Source: Candidatus Accumulibacter appositus (GTDB lineage: Bacteria; Pseudomonadota; Gammaproteobacteria; Burkholderiales; Rhodocyclaceae). Taken from it: a stretch of 45,822 nt of DNA. The notes beneath the pieces were generated by a model, which was given only the letters and a program-made list of their open reading frames with translations, was not told the DNA's origin and searched no databases. Of the stretch, positions 26,853-35,917 are shown piece after piece; positions within the stretch are counted from its first letter, which is position 1; the number at the start of each line of letters is the position of its first letter. The stretch is from positions 1 through 45,822 of the forward strand of contig JEMX01000087.1 of assembly GCA_000585055.1 (NCBI GenBank). The letters are read 5' to 3'. The translations under genes were made by a program, and so were the position numbers.

Positions 26853-27277
26853 CAGCACACTGGCTGCTTCCCGTCGACGGTTCAGCACCTAGTCTGCGTG
26901 CCGTCGAGTATGTCGTGCAGCAAGCGCCATCCCACACCGCGGCGCCGACAATCAGTCTGGTGAACGTGCAGGCGGCACTGCCGTCGGACATCACTCGTTT
27001 TGTCAGCAAGAGCAACGTCGACGACTACCACCGGGAAGCCGGCGCGGCGGCGCTGGCCGAGGCCGGCGCCAGACTCAAGGCGGCAGGCATCGCCTACTCG
27101 GAGCACATCCTGGTTGGCGAGGCGGCGCAGACAATCGCTGAATACGCCGGAGAACACGGCTGCACGCTGATCGTGATGGGCTCACGCGGGCTCGGCTCGA
27201 TAGCAGGCATCCTGCTCGGCTCGGTCACCACGCGGGTCGTTCATCTGACCGAGCTGCCCGTGCTAGTGATCAGGTAA
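26849..27277 (+). CDS. Universal stress protein (UspA family)
   Basis: A 142-residue single-domain Usp protein. The nucleotide-binding signature near the C-terminus, MGSRGLGSIAGILLGSVTTR, matches the G-2x-G-9x-G(S/T) pattern of the ATP-binding subclass. The N-terminal strand reads HWLLPVDGSAPSLRAVEYVV. The GTG start at 26849 overlaps the terC stop (GTGA), so it is translated with the transporter-like gene. Usp proteins modulate stress responses; the terC link suggests membrane or metal stress, which is inference. It is convergent with hslU, and I see no obvious terminator in the 100-base gap. Confidence 0.92.
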   Translation: MTAHWLLPVDGSAPSLRAVEYVVQQAPSHTAAPTISLVNVQAALPSDITRFVSKSNVDDYHREAGAAALAEAGARLKAAGIAYSEHILVGEAAQTIAEYAGEHGCTLIVMGSRGLGSIAGILLGSVTTRVVHLTELPVLVIR

Positions 27278-27377
27278 TCCGCTGACAACTCGCCCGACGG
27301 CGACTTCATCAGCGGACAGGGTCGCTGGACGGGTGACCTGCCTGTGGCGTCGGTCTGCGGGCCGCGACCGCCACCAC

Positions 27378-28709
27378 TTACAGGACGTAACGCGAAAGAT
27401 CCTCGTTTTTCGCCAGTTCAGCAAGGCGATCGTCAACGTAGGCGGCGTCAATGGCCACTTTCTCGAAGCGGCCCTCGCTGGCAACAAAGGACACTTCTTC
27501 GAGCAGCCGCTCCATGACCGTATGCAGCCGGCGGGCGCCGATGTTTTCGGTTCGCTCGTTGACCGACCAGGCGATCTCGGCCAGCCGCCTGACGCCCTCT
27601 GCCGAGAAATCCAGAGTCACGCCTTCAGTGGTTAACAGCGCCTCGTATTGCTTGGTCAGGCAGGCATCGGTCTGGGTCAAGATGCACTCGAAGTCGGCCA
27701 CCGATAGCGAATCAAGTTCGACACGAATCGGAAAGCGGCCCTGCAACTCGGGAATCAAGTCCGAAGGCTTGGCCAGGTGAAACGCGCCGCTGGCGATGAA
27801 CAGCACATGATCGGTGCGAATCATCCCGTACTTGGTTGACACGGTCGTACCTTCGACCAAGGGCAACAAGTCGCGCTGCACGCCCTGGCGCGAGACGTCG
27901 ACACCGTGAGTGTCGCTGCGTGAGGCGATTTTGTCGATCTCATCAAGAAAGACGATGCCGTTCTGCTCAACGTTCCTGACGGCCGTCAGCTTGACGTCCT
28001 CGTCATTGACCAGCTTCGCCGCCTCCTCGTCGACCAGCAGCCGGCGCGCCTCGGAGATCTTCAGTTTTCGCGACTTCTTGCGACCGCCACCCATGTTCTG
28101 GAACATGCCCTGGATTTGCGAGGTCAGCTCCTCCATTCCTGGCGGCGCAAAAATCTCCGCCTGCATTGATGGGGCAGCCACCTCTATTTCAATTTCCTTG
28201 TCGTCGAGTTCCCCTTCGCGCAGCTTCTTGCGGAATTTCTGTCGGGTCGTGCTTTCCTCGGACGCTTGCGTGTCGTTGAAGTAGGTCGCCCGCGCGGACG
28301 GTAGCAGGGCGTCGAGGACGCGCTCTTCAGCGGCGTCCTGGGCGCGCTCGCGGACACCCGTCATCGCCTGTTCACGGACGCTCTTGATGGCGATCTCGAC
28401 AAGGTCGCGAATGATCGTCTCGACGTCGCGCCCGACGTAACCGACCTCGGTGAACTTGCTGGCCTCGATCTTGATGAACGGTGCGTTCGCCAGCCGCGCC
28501 AGGCGGCGCGCAATTTCCGTCTTTCCGACGCCGGTGGGGCCGATCATCAGAATATTCTTGGGGGTAATCTCCTGGCGCAGCGGCTCGGCCACCTGCGCCC
28601 GCCGCCAGCGGTTACGCAAGGCGATGGCCACCGCCTTCTTGGCCTTGCCCTGACCAACGATGTGCTTGTCGAGTTCGTGAACGATTTCTTGCGGAGTCAT
28701 GGCCGACAT
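27378..28709 (-). CDS. hslU: HslUV protease ATPase subunit HslU (ClpY)
   Basis: HslU is the AAA+ unfoldase that feeds substrates into the HslV peptidase. The 443-residue protein has [17 protein letters not shown] (Walker A, about residues 54-70), an inserted I-domain (about 110-240), [13 protein letters not shown] (Walker B, about 250-262), a sensor region [16 protein letters not shown] and the conserved C-terminal tail ending LSRYVL that docks in HslV. I chose ATG 28707-28709 ([20 protein letters not shown]); the open frame extends back into hslV. It starts two bases after hslV ends, a standard hslVU operon. Confidence 0.97.
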   Translation of the reverse strand: MSAMTPQEIVHELDKHIVGQGKAKKAVAIALRNRWRRAQVAEPLRQEITPKNILMIGPTGVGKTEIARRLARLANAPFIKIEASKFTEVGYVGRDVETIIRDLVEIAIKSVREQAMTGVRERAQDAAEERVLDALLPSARATYFNDTQASEESTTRQKFRKKLREGELDDKEIEIEVAAPSMQAEIFAPPGMEELTSQIQGMFQNMGGGRKKSRKLKISEARRLLVDEEAAKLVNDEDVKLTAVRNVEQNGIVFLDEIDKIASRSDTHGVDVSRQGVQRDLLPLVEGTTVSTKYGMIRTDHVLFIASGAFHLAKPSDLIPELQGRFPIRVELDSLSVADFECILTQTDACLTKQYEALLTTEGVTLDFSAEGVRRLAEIAWSVNERTENIGARRLHTVMERLLEEVSFVASEGRFEKVAIDAAYVDDRLAELAKNEDLSRYVL

Positions 28710-28711
28710 GT

Positions 28712-29248
28712 TTATTCCAGCACCTCGATGGTGAAATTCTGATTGGTGTAGATACACAGCTCGCTGGCGATCTGTAACGACTTGCGGACCACCTCGGCCG
28801 AATCAAGTTCACTGTTCTCGACCAGCGCCCGTGCCGCCGAGTGGGCGAAGGCCCCGCCCGAGCCGATGGCCACGATACCGTACTCCGGTTCGACGACGTC
28901 GCCATTGCCAGTGATAATCAGCGAATTCTCCCGGTCCGCAACGGCGAGCATCGCCTCGAGCCGCCGTAGTGCCCGATCGCTGCGCCAATCCTTGGCCAGT
29001 TCAACCGCCGAGCGCATGAGATTCCCCTGATGCTTGTCGAGCTTTGCTTCGAAGCGTTCGAAAAGCGTGAAGGCATCCGCCGTGCCGCCCGCAAAACCGG
29101 CGAGGATCTGGCCCTGATGGATACGGCGAACCTTGCGTGCACTGGCCTTGATCACCAGGTTGCCAAGCGTCACCTGCCCGTCGCCACCCATGGCCACACG
29201 CTTGCCCCGGCGAACCGACAGAATCGTCGTCCCGTGGTATTGATCCAT
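28712..29248 (-). CDS. hslV: HslUV protease peptidase subunit HslV (ClpQ)
   Basis: A proteasome-beta-like threonine peptidase forming a double hexamer capped by HslU. The 178-residue protein begins [20 protein letters not shown]. Thr-7 would be the active-site residue after removal of a six-residue propeptide. Other conserved parts are [30 protein letters not shown] (catalytic lysine region) and [16 protein letters not shown] at 29246-29248 has GGGAG upstream. It is followed directly by hslU and preceded by the STAS gene 51 bases upstream on the same strand. Confidence 0.97.
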   Translation of the reverse strand: MDQYHGTTILSVRRGKRVAMGGDGQVTLGNLVIKASARKVRRIHQGQILAGFAGGTADAFTLFERFEAKLDKHQGNLMRSAVELAKDWRSDRALRRLEAMLAVADRENSLIITGNGDVVEPEYGIVAIGSGGAFAHSAARALVENSELDSAEVVRKSLQIASELCIYTNQNFTIEVLE

Positions 29249-29299
29249 TCCAGAACTCCCGTGGTATGTACTTCGTGAGTCGCGTGCGCGACGTTCACA

Positions 29300-30544
29300 T
29301 TAATTCCTGGCCAATTCGATTTCAGCGACGCCGCGTAAGCCAACGACCCGGAACAACTCGGCCAGCAGGTGGTTGGGGTGACGGACAATGACCTGTCGCC
29401 CCGAGCGTTTAACCGAGGTCAGCACGTTGAGCAAAGCCCCGGCACTGAGGAAGTCCATGCGCGTCACCGTCGAACAGTCGATCAAGACGGGATCGTTGGC
29501 CGCGGCGTACGCTTGCAGATCACCGAAACGAGCCCCCTTGATCTCGCCTTTGATGATGTAAGCCTCAGTCAGCAGTTGATCAGCCACCGCCAGTTCGAGC
29601 GGCGCCGGCTCGCCATCCACCACCCGCTCCAACTCCCAGGACGGCGGCGAGATTTCAAAGGTCACCGCATAGTTGATCGCCATCTCCTCGAAGACCTCCA
29701 GTTGCCCGCGCAACTGGCAAAGCTCGAGTTTCAGCAGCCAGCACGGCCGGTCTTCCGGGCCACCGGTGGCGATTTGGCTATCGAGTAAAGCGCCGAGGAC
29801 ATCGCGGCCCAGCAGATCGATCTCGGCCTTGCCCCGACGCGCTTGCTGCAACAACGCCAGAAGCCGTTCACAGCCACCGGCATCAAGCTTGCGCAGCTTC
29901 GACAAGTCAAGGCGAAGATGCGGATTCTTCTTGAGTGCCAGACGAACCGCCTCAAAGCCCGCGTCGTTACTGCCGAGCAAGTCACCCTTGAAAAGTGCCG
30001 TTCCCACCACTTTGCCCGGCACCGGTGCACTGACCGCGGCGTCACGCCACACCGGAGGCGACTTCTCGAAAGCTTGTGCGTACTCAATGCCCAGCGCCTC
30101 GAACGCGGCTTTCTGGCCGCTCAAGCGGAGCAGATCAAAGAGCATCAGCCACAAGCGCTCTGCTGGACCAGACCGCCGCTCACGGGTCGACTTCTCCAAT
30201 AGGGAGCGAGCCGCAGCGTCCTGTCCATTGGCATAGAACATCGCAGCTTCTTCAGCTTCTGCGTCGAGCGGATCGACTTCTGCTTCGACCTGAAACTCGG
30301 CAGCTATCTCGCTGAACACGAACTCACTAAGCTCCAGCGGTGGCCCTTCGCTGGTGGTCGCCGGAGTAGCGAAAGGAACATCCGAGCGGGCGAGGCCCAC
30401 CGGCGCAGCGGCCGGCTTCGGTTTTTCTGTCGACGACGCAACTCCAGAAGCAGTGCCCCGACCATGTGCCGACGGAGGAACGGCTGCGGGCCGGGCAGGC
30501 ATTTTCTTTTCCGGCGGCTGCTTCTTGAAAAATGAAAAGACCAT
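29300..30544 (-). CDS. STAS-domain protein with two STAS-like repeats
   Basis: A 414-residue soluble protein starting MVFSFFKKQPPEKKM. The first 75 residues are Pro/Ala-rich low complexity and the next about 130 are acidic and helical. There are two STAS-like units: one around residues 215-275 (HLRLDLSKLRKLDAGGCERL) and a better one at about 325-405 (DPVLIDCSTVTRMDFLSAGA, then HPNHLLAELFRVVGLRG). STAS domains occur in anti-sigma antagonists and the MlaB lipid-transport subunit. No kinase partner is nearby and the phospho-Ser/Thr of antagonists is not obvious (D-F-L-S-A-G carries a Ser at that place). ATG 30542-30544 is chosen by the conserved-looking N-terminus. It lies upstream of hslVU, possibly in one transcript. 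Confidence 0.83.
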   Translation of the reverse strand: MVFSFFKKQPPEKKMPARPAAVPPSAHGRGTASGVASSTEKPKPAAAPVGLARSDVPFATPATTSEGPPLELSEFVFSEIAAEFQVEAEVDPLDAEAEEAAMFYANGQDAAARSLLEKSTRERRSGPAERLWLMLFDLLRLSGQKAAFEALGIEYAQAFEKSPPVWRDAAVSAPVPGKVVGTALFKGDLLGSNDAGFEAVRLALKKNPHLRLDLSKLRKLDAGGCERLLALLQQARRGKAEIDLLGRDVLGALLDSQIATGGPEDRPCWLLKLELCQLRGQLEVFEEMAINYAVTFEISPPSWELERVVDGEPAPLELAVADQLLTEAYIIKGEIKGARFGDLQAYAAANDPVLIDCSTVTRMDFLSAGALLNVLTSVKRSGRQVIVRHPNHLLAELFRVVGLRGVAEIELARN

Positions 30545-30764
30545 GGCGAGAAGGCATGCGGGTGATTTTTCTAACGAATAACCTTGTAACACATCGTCCA
30601 GCGCACTGCAATTTGAACCCCGACTCGGCGGATTCAAATTCTCTGCATTTGCTGGCCAGCGCCGAAACAGCACCCCGATGCAGGCCCATCGATACGGCAA
30701 GCAGGATCACCCTTTGGCGACGCGTGCCGAGCGCGCCTGACGATGAGCAGCGCACTGACGCAGC

Positions 30765-31826
30765 TCAGTCGCCAGCACTTCCGGCGACGGCCCCGCAGAA
30801 CATGGCAAATGCCTTTTCGACGACGTCGCGAGCCAACGCCCGGACAATGAACACCAGACGGCTTTGCTGGTCTTCGTCCGGCCACGCCGGCAAAACCGAT
30901 TCCGGGTAGCGGATATGCTGAACGCAATGGACGACACGCGGCGCAGCTTCGCCCTCGACCTTGATCAAGCCCTTGACGCGCAGAATGCGATCGCCACAGC
31001 TAGCCAGCAGGACATCGATCGCTTCGGCAAATTCCGGCCACGCGAATGGCGGCTCGAAACGTAGAACGAAAGCATGCACCAGGGCATCGTGACGATTGGC
31101 GTCATGGGCATGTGCTTCCCGCCTCTCGGCGCTTGCTGTGGCCACTCTTTCCTCAGCCAGCCAACGGCGAACGTCGGCGCCGCGCTTCAGCGGATCATAG
31201 AGGCCGCAGCCAAGCAGCTGCGCGGCGTCGACGCCCCCCCGGCTCACCTCGATTTGTGTTGCGCCAGGGTTGGCTCGGGTCAGCCGGCGAGCCACGCGGG
31301 CGATCTCCTCGGGCGTCGCCAGATCGCATTTGGTGAGCAATAGACGGTCAGCCATGGCCACCTGGCGGACGGCCTCGAAATGGCGCCCGAGCTGGCCATC
31401 CGCATGTGTGACGTCGACCGCTGTGACCACCCCGTCAATGCGGAAACGCTCGGCGATGAAGAAGTCTTCGAGCAGGGTGTACAACACCGGCGCAGGATCA
31501 GCAAGGCCGGTGGTTTCGATCAGCACTCGCGAGAAAGCCGGAATCTCGCGGCGCAGGCGGCGCATGAAGAGGTCACGCAGGCTGCGCGCAAGCTCGCCAC
31601 GAACACTGCAACAGAGACAACCGGAGGCGAGTACGACGAGGTTGTCGTCGACCTTTTCGACCAGAAAATGATCCACCGCGACTTCGCCAAACTCGTTGAT
31701 CATTACCGCCGCATCGGCGAGTTCTGGCTGCTTCAGCAGATGGTTGAGCAGCGTCGTCTTGCCGGCGCCGAGAAAGCCGGTCAACAGGGTCACTGGAATC
31801 GCTCGCTGCGGTTCGATTAGTGGCAT
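30765..31826 (-). CDS. CobW/COG0523 G3E-family GTPase (metal chaperone-like)
   Basis: A 353-residue G3E GTPase. Walker A is VTLLTGFLGAGKTTLLNHLL (about residues 12-31), the metal-binding CxCC motif is ASGCLCCSVRGELARSL (about 67-83), and the base-specificity motif is LLLTKCDL (T-K-x-D). A His-rich loop, EAHAHDANRHDALVHAF, lies near residues 240-256, and the C-terminal CobW domain follows (RILRVKGLIKVEGE, then VHCVQHIRYPES). These proteins pass zinc, cobalt or other metals to target enzymes; the His-rich loop suggests zinc but does not prove it. AAGGA precedes the ATG at 31824-31826. No Zur-like box is evident upstream; a short inverted repeat is. Confidence 0.92.
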   Translation of the reverse strand: MPLIEPQRAIPVTLLTGFLGAGKTTLLNHLLKQPELADAAVMINEFGEVAVDHFLVEKVDDNLVVLASGCLCCSVRGELARSLRDLFMRRLRREIPAFSRVLIETTGLADPAPVLYTLLEDFFIAERFRIDGVVTAVDVTHADGQLGRHFEAVRQVAMADRLLLTKCDLATPEEIARVARRLTRANPGATQIEVSRGGVDAAQLLGCGLYDPLKRGADVRRWLAEERVATASAERREAHAHDANRHDALVHAFVLRFEPPFAWPEFAEAIDVLLASCGDRILRVKGLIKVEGEAAPRVVHCVQHIRYPESVLPAWPDEDQQSRLVFIVRALARDVVEKAFAMFCGAVAGSAGD

Positions 31827-31894
31827 CGCCGTGGTCCTTGCGCCCTGGCGCCGCGCCCAGCCCCCGCCGGGGCCCTGAATAAAGCAACGCTTTC

Positions 31895-31910
31895 AGCGTC
31901 TACCGACGCT
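31895..31910. repeat. Short inverted repeat upstream of the CobW-like gene
   Basis: AGCGTC-TACC-GACGCT is a perfect 6-bp inverted repeat with a four-base spacer, about 70 bases upstream of the GTPase start. It could be an operator or an RNA stem; nothing decides between them. Confidence 0.3.
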
Positions 31911-32084
31911 TCAAGCACGAGCCTCGAAAAAATGGTGCGGATGATCATGGCGGCGAATTAAGGCTGCAGATGCGCTTCCTGTCAAGCGTCGCGTGCAGCG
32001 GAGCGGTCGGCTCAAGGTACAGAAAAGCGTAAGGTTTGCCATCCTTCGCACGACCATTTCGCAAACCCCAGCAAGGAGAAGACA

Positions 32085-32912
32085 ATGCCTTCCGCCCGCC
32101 AATGCTCACCAGCAGTCGCCGCCTTGAGCTTCCTCTGCCTGGCACTATCGCCCGTCGCACAGGCCACGAGCTGCACCAAACAGAGTCCCCCACACCGCGT
32201 TGCGCTGATCGAGTTGTATACCTCGGAGGGCTGCAGCAGTTGCCCACCTGCGGACCAGTGGTTGAGGGAACTGTCGCAAGGCTTTTCAGCCGAACAAGTG
32301 GTCGCCCTGGCGCTACACGTCGACTACTGGGACTACATCGGCTGGCAGGATCCCTTTGCCCAGCCCGCCTTTGCCGAACGCCAGCGCTGGCTCACGCGTC
32401 TTGCAAGATCAAGTACCGTCTATACGCCGGAGGTGTTTACGGGCATGAAGGAACTGCGCCAATGGCACAGCGCGGCGAGCGTCACCGAGCGCGTCGAGAA
32501 GATCAACCGCCTGCAGGCCGCCGCCGACATCGCACTGCAGATGCGACCGGCCGGCGATGGCGCCGTCGATCTCGAAGCGCGTTTCGCGCTCAGGGAAGGC
32601 TGGGACACCGGGCGAGCGCCCGAAGGCATCGTGATCATCTACGAGAACCAGCTGCGCAGCGATATTCGTGCGGGCGAGAACCGCGGCGCCGCATTGCGAC
32701 ACGACCGAGTAGTGCGCTTCTGGTCGACAGCCTTGCCGCTCAACAAGACCGACGGCGCTGCGCTCTGGCGGCAAACAGTAAAAATTCCGGCCAGCTGGCA
32801 GCGCAGCCAGCTCGGAGTTGCGGCCTTCGTGCAGGATGCTCAGGCTGGAGAAGTATTACAAGCACTAGCGATGCCCGGCTGTCTGCAGCCGGCGGGCGCT
32901 ACGGCAAGCTGA
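32085..32912 (+). CDS. DUF1223 exported thioredoxin-fold protein
   Basis: A 275-residue protein with a signal peptide (about residues 1-27, cleavage after VAQA). It then has ALIELYTSEGCSSCPPADQW, whose C-S-S-C pair occupies the thioredoxin active-site position, and ALHVDYWDYIGWQDPFAQPA. YTPEVFTGMKELRQW follows. I recognise this as DUF1223, a thioredoxin-like family of unknown role. AAGGAGAAGACA gives a strong ribosome site before ATG 32085. It is the first gene of a tight run with msrB (19 bases away) and msrA (overlapping), so a redox function with exported methionine sulfoxide reductases is a natural inference. Confidence 0.88.
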   Translation: MPSARQCSPAVAALSFLCLALSPVAQATSCTKQSPPHRVALIELYTSEGCSSCPPADQWLRELSQGFSAEQVVALALHVDYWDYIGWQDPFAQPAFAERQRWLTRLARSSTVYTPEVFTGMKELRQWHSAASVTERVEKINRLQAAADIALQMRPAGDGAVDLEARFALREGWDTGRAPEGIVIIYENQLRSDIRAGENRGAALRHDRVVRFWSTALPLNKTDGAALWRQTVKIPASWQRSQLGVAAFVQDAQAGEVLQALAMPGCLQPAGATAS

Positions 32913-32931
32913 TCTTTCAATGGAGAAAACA

Positions 32932-33450
32932 ATGGATCGTCGACAATCACTGAAATGGCTGGGCGGCTTGACCGCCTCCCTCCTGCCGCTGGCTGCTTCC
33001 GGCCCAATCTGGGCGCGCACTGAGGCGACACCCGGCAGCACGCTGTCGAAACCGAAAAGCGAATGGGCCGAGCTGCTGCCCGCTGCCTCTTACCGCGTGC
33101 TTTTCGAGGAGGATACGGAACGTGCCGGCAGTAGCCCGCTAAACCAGGAAAAGCGTGACGGAACCTTTATCTGTGCCGCCTGCTACCTGCCCTTGTTCGA
33201 CAGCTCGACGAAGTACGAAAGCGGTACCGGCTGGCCAAGTTTCTGGCAGCACCTGCCGAACGCCGTGGCCACCAAGACCGACTTCAAGCTCTTCTATCCG
33301 CGCACCGAGTATCACTGCGCACGCTGCGGCGGGCACCAGGGCCACATTTTCAACGACGGTCCGAAACCGACAGGCAAGCGTTTCTGCAACAATGGCGTCG
33401 CGCTGCAATTTGTTCCGCGTACCGAGAAACTTCCGGAGTTGCGGACATGA
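32932..33450 (+). CDS. msrB: Exported peptide-methionine (R)-S-oxide reductase MsrB
   Basis: MsrB reduces the R-epimer of methionine sulfoxide. The 172-residue protein starts MDRRQSLKWLGGLTASLLPL, a twin-arginine signal (D-R-R-Q-S-L-K) with an ARTEA cleavage region. The mature domain has two zinc CxxC pairs (ICAACYLPLF and YHCARCGGHQGHIFND), the STKYESGTGWPSFW substrate loop and the catalytic Cys in GKRFCNNGVALQF. ATG 32932 is preceded by GGAGAAAACA; an in-frame ATG at 32920 would add four residues (MEKT) before the same signal. Its stop overlaps the msrA ATG (ATGA). Confidence 0.94.
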   Translation: MDRRQSLKWLGGLTASLLPLAASGPIWARTEATPGSTLSKPKSEWAELLPAASYRVLFEEDTERAGSSPLNQEKRDGTFICAACYLPLFDSSTKYESGTGWPSFWQHLPNAVATKTDFKLFYPRTEYHCARCGGHQGHIFNDGPKPTGKRFCNNGVALQFVPRTEKLPELRT

Positions 33451-34082
33451 GCCGGAGACCACTCTTGACGGCGCTGTCCTTACTGCTTCTTGCCACTGCT
33501 GCGGGCGCTTCGCCGACTGCCGACCTGCCCGCCGGCAAGGCGGCCACGCCGAGCACGGCTACGCCCCAGACAGCGATCTTCGCTGGCGGTTGTTTCTGGT
33601 GTATCGAGGCCGATTTCGAGAAGCTGCCCGGCGTGATCTCGGTCGAATCCGGTTACACTGCCGGCCAGACCGTCAACCCAACCTACGAGCAGGTCAGTGC
33701 CGGAGGCACCGGGCATACCGAAGCGGTCCGCGTGCGCTATGACGCGCAAAAGGTCAGCTATCCGCAGCTGGTGGAATACTTCTGGCGACACATCGATCCG
33801 ACGGTCAAGGACCGCCAGTTCTGCGATGTCGGCAGTCAGTACCGCAGTGGCATTTACTGGCAGAACGATGGCGAACGCAAGGTCGTCGAAAGCAGTCGCG
33901 ATGCGCTGCTCAAAAGCGGAAAACTCCCGCGCATAGAGACCGAACTGCAGCCAGCCTCAACCTTCTATCTGGCCGAGGAATACCACCAGGACTACTACAA
34001 GAAGAACCCTATCCGTTACGCCTACTACCGTAGCGGTTGCGGCCGGGATATACGGGTACAGAATCTCTGGGGTAGTCACTGA
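33447..34082 (+). CDS. msrA: Exported peptide-methionine (S)-S-oxide reductase MsrA
   Basis: MsrA reduces the S-epimer of methionine sulfoxide. The 211-residue protein has a signal sequence (MSRRPLLTALSLLLLATAAG, cleavage near GAS; the two Arg could also suit Tat). The catalytic motif AIFAGGCFWCIEADFEKLPG follows (first Cys near residue 49), then GGTGHTEAVRVRYD and YHQDYYKKNP. The late RSGCGRD cysteine may act in recycling. The start overlaps the msrB stop by four bases. With the DUF1223 gene it forms an operon whose three products all appear exported. Confidence 0.95.
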   Translation: MSRRPLLTALSLLLLATAAGASPTADLPAGKAATPSTATPQTAIFAGGCFWCIEADFEKLPGVISVESGYTAGQTVNPTYEQVSAGGTGHTEAVRVRYDAQKVSYPQLVEYFWRHIDPTVKDRQFCDVGSQYRSGIYWQNDGERKVVESSRDALLKSGKLPRIETELQPASTFYLAEEYHQDYYKKNPIRYAYYRSGCGRDIRVQNLWGSH

Positions 34083-34130
34083 TCGCGGGGGCAAGTCAGG
34101 GAGGAGGATCTGCAAGCGGCCCAGGAATCC

Positions 34131-35321
34131 TCAATCGACCTGGCAGAGTAGGCCCTTGAGGTATTCGCCCTCGCTGAAATGCAGCGCCACCGGATGATCC
34201 GGCGGCGCCGAGAGGCGGCGCAGGATACGAGCGTCGCAGCCGGCGGAGACGGCGGCATCGGCAACGATCTGCTGGAAGTGCTCGCTGCGAATACCACCCG
34301 AGCAGGAATAGGTCATCAGCAATCCGCCTGGATTGAGCAAGCGAAAACCAAAGGCATTGATATCCCGATAGGCGCGCGCGGCTCCTTCGGCGTGTGCGGC
34401 CGACGGAGCGAACTTGGGCGGATCGAGAATAATCAGGTCGAAGCGTTGGCCATCGCTTTTCAGCACCCGCAAGGCCTCGAAGACATCGTCCTCGCGCCAC
34501 GAGGCACGGCCCGCAGCGAGCTGCGGATTAAGCGCCAGATTGTCGGCGGCCATGGCCAGCGCCGGCCCCGAGGAATCGATGGAAAGGACGCTCGCCGCGC
34601 CACCGGCCAACGCCTGCAGCGAAAACGCGCCGGTATAGCAGAAGCAGTTGAGTACCGCGCGCCCGGCAGAAAGCTGGCGGGTGAGCAGGCGGTTGTCGCG
34701 CTGGTCGAGATAGAAACCCGTCTTGTGACCGCTGACGACGTCAACGTTGATACGCACCCCGTTTTCAACAATGAGCAGCGCCTCTTCCGACGCTTCGCCG
34801 AGCAGCCAGCCGCTCACGGGTTCCAGCCCTTCCAGCCGACGCACATTGGAATCGGATCGTTCGTAGATGCGTGTGCAACCCGTCGCCCGCTGCAGTGCGC
34901 CAGCGATCGCCGATCGCCACTTTTCGGGGCCGGTAGCCGTCAGCTGCACGACGACCGTGTCGCCATAGCAATCGGCGATCAAGCCAGGCAGACCATCGGA
35001 TTCACCGTGAATCAGCCGCATGCCTCCTTCGCTACCTAGCTCCGGCATCAGCTGGCGACGCTCGACGGCGGCCTGGATGCGGCGCTTGAAGAAAGCGTCA
35101 TCAATGATCTCTTCGGGATCGAAGCTCCACACCCTGGCGCGAATCTTCGATTGCGGACTCCAGGCGGCCTTGGCCAACGGCCGCCCGTTGGCGGCGACGA
35201 CATCGACGGTATCGCCCGGACGGGCGCGGCCGCGCAGGCGATCGACCGAAGCGGCGAAGATCCACGGATGACGGCGGGCAAGCGAGCGATCCTTGCCCGG
35301 CAGAAGAACGAGTTGGGCCAT
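34131..35321 (-). CDS. rlmI: Class I SAM-dependent rRNA methyltransferase (RlmI-like, m5C)
   Basis: A 396-residue cytosolic methyltransferase of the RlmI family, which methylates C1962 of 23S rRNA. An N-terminal PUA domain (about residues 3-75) has LLPGKDRSLARRHPWIFAAS. A linker and a Rossmann methyltransferase domain follow, with VLNCFCYTGAFSLQALAGGA (SAM site, about 222-241), FDLIILDPPKFAPSAAHAEG (motif IV, about 300-319) and LMTYSCSGGI (probable catalytic Cys near 350). I chose ATG 35319-35321 (MAQLVLLPGKDRSL); the open frame to 35408 adds unrelated residues. It is convergent with msrA and divergent from the SCO1 locus. Confidence 0.92.
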   Translation of the reverse strand: MAQLVLLPGKDRSLARRHPWIFAASVDRLRGRARPGDTVDVVAANGRPLAKAAWSPQSKIRARVWSFDPEEIIDDAFFKRRIQAAVERRQLMPELGSEGGMRLIHGESDGLPGLIADCYGDTVVVQLTATGPEKWRSAIAGALQRATGCTRIYERSDSNVRRLEGLEPVSGWLLGEASEEALLIVENGVRINVDVVSGHKTGFYLDQRDNRLLTRQLSAGRAVLNCFCYTGAFSLQALAGGAASVLSIDSSGPALAMAADNLALNPQLAAGRASWREDDVFEALRVLKSDGQRFDLIILDPPKFAPSAAHAEGAARAYRDINAFGFRLLNPGGLLMTYSCSGGIRSEHFQQIVADAAVSAGCDARILRRLSAPPDHPVALHFSEGEYLKGLLCQVD

Positions 35322-35504
35322 GCTGAGTATCCGGCGCCCGCTGCGATGCGCGAGCGGCAATGAGGTAAGAGCCGCGCAGTGTACACCAGCGGCACCGGGC
35401 ACGCGCATCGGCGGCGCGGACCGTTGCCAGCGTTGTTGCCAGAGAGCGCTGCATGGCAGAGCCCTTTTTGAGCGTCATCAACGATCGCCCCGGCCCGCAG
35501 CGCC

Positions 35505-35510
35505 TATAAT
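35505..35510 (+). promoter_or_regulatory. Consensus -10 element upstream of the SCO1 locus
   Basis: A perfect TATAAT at 35505-35510 lies 38 bases before the ATG at 35549. No good -35 is seen at the right distance. Transcription would begin near 35517. Confidence 0.45.
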
Positions 35511-35548
35511 CGAGCGCCATACACAGCTCTGCCCGCACTGGAACCTCG

Positions 35549-35914
35549 ATGAAACGCTTGACCTTTCTCGCCGCCTTAAGCTTTCTCGCCGGGCCGGCCG
35601 CCGCGACCCCGGAGTCAGCAGCCGACGCCTCCGCCGCTTCCTCACTCGCTGCCATCGGCGATCTTGGACAGCTAAACGGCCAGGCGCTGGCCTGCGGCGA
35701 GATGGCGATCGCCAGCGAGGCCAAGAAACTGGCCATCCGGCACGCGCCGAAAACCCGTCGTTACGGCGAAAGCTTCGAGGAGGAAACCAATGCCGCCTTC
35801 CTCGCTCAAGGCCAGATGGGGCACGCGCCCTGCCCCACGGCAAGCACTTTTTCCGGCCGGCTCAACGAACTCTCGGAACGCTTGCAGACTTTGCTTCCGG
35901 CAGCGGCTCAGTAG
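35549..35914 (+). CDS. Small exported protein upstream of SCO1, function unknown
   Basis: A 121-residue protein with a clear signal peptide (MKRLTFLAALSFLAGPAAAT, cleavage after AAA). The mature part is Ala-rich and mostly helical, with two cysteines (ALACGEMAIASEAKKLAIR and MGHAPCPTAST) that could form one disulfide or bind a metal. I do not recognise a family. It is followed three to six bases later by the SCO1-like gene, so the two are almost certainly co-translated; a role with copper delivery or cytochrome oxidase assembly is inferred only from that. Confidence 0.75.
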   Translation: MKRLTFLAALSFLAGPAAATPESAADASAASSLAAIGDLGQLNGQALACGEMAIASEAKKLAIRHAPKTRRYGESFEEETNAAFLAQGQMGHAPCPTASTFSGRLNELSERLQTLLPAAAQ

Positions 35915-35917
35915 ACC

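Noticed and set aside
34179..35039. 286-residue rightward open frame opposite the rlmI-like gene
   Set aside because: It is antisense to a well-supported methyltransferase and shows no domain or ribosome site.
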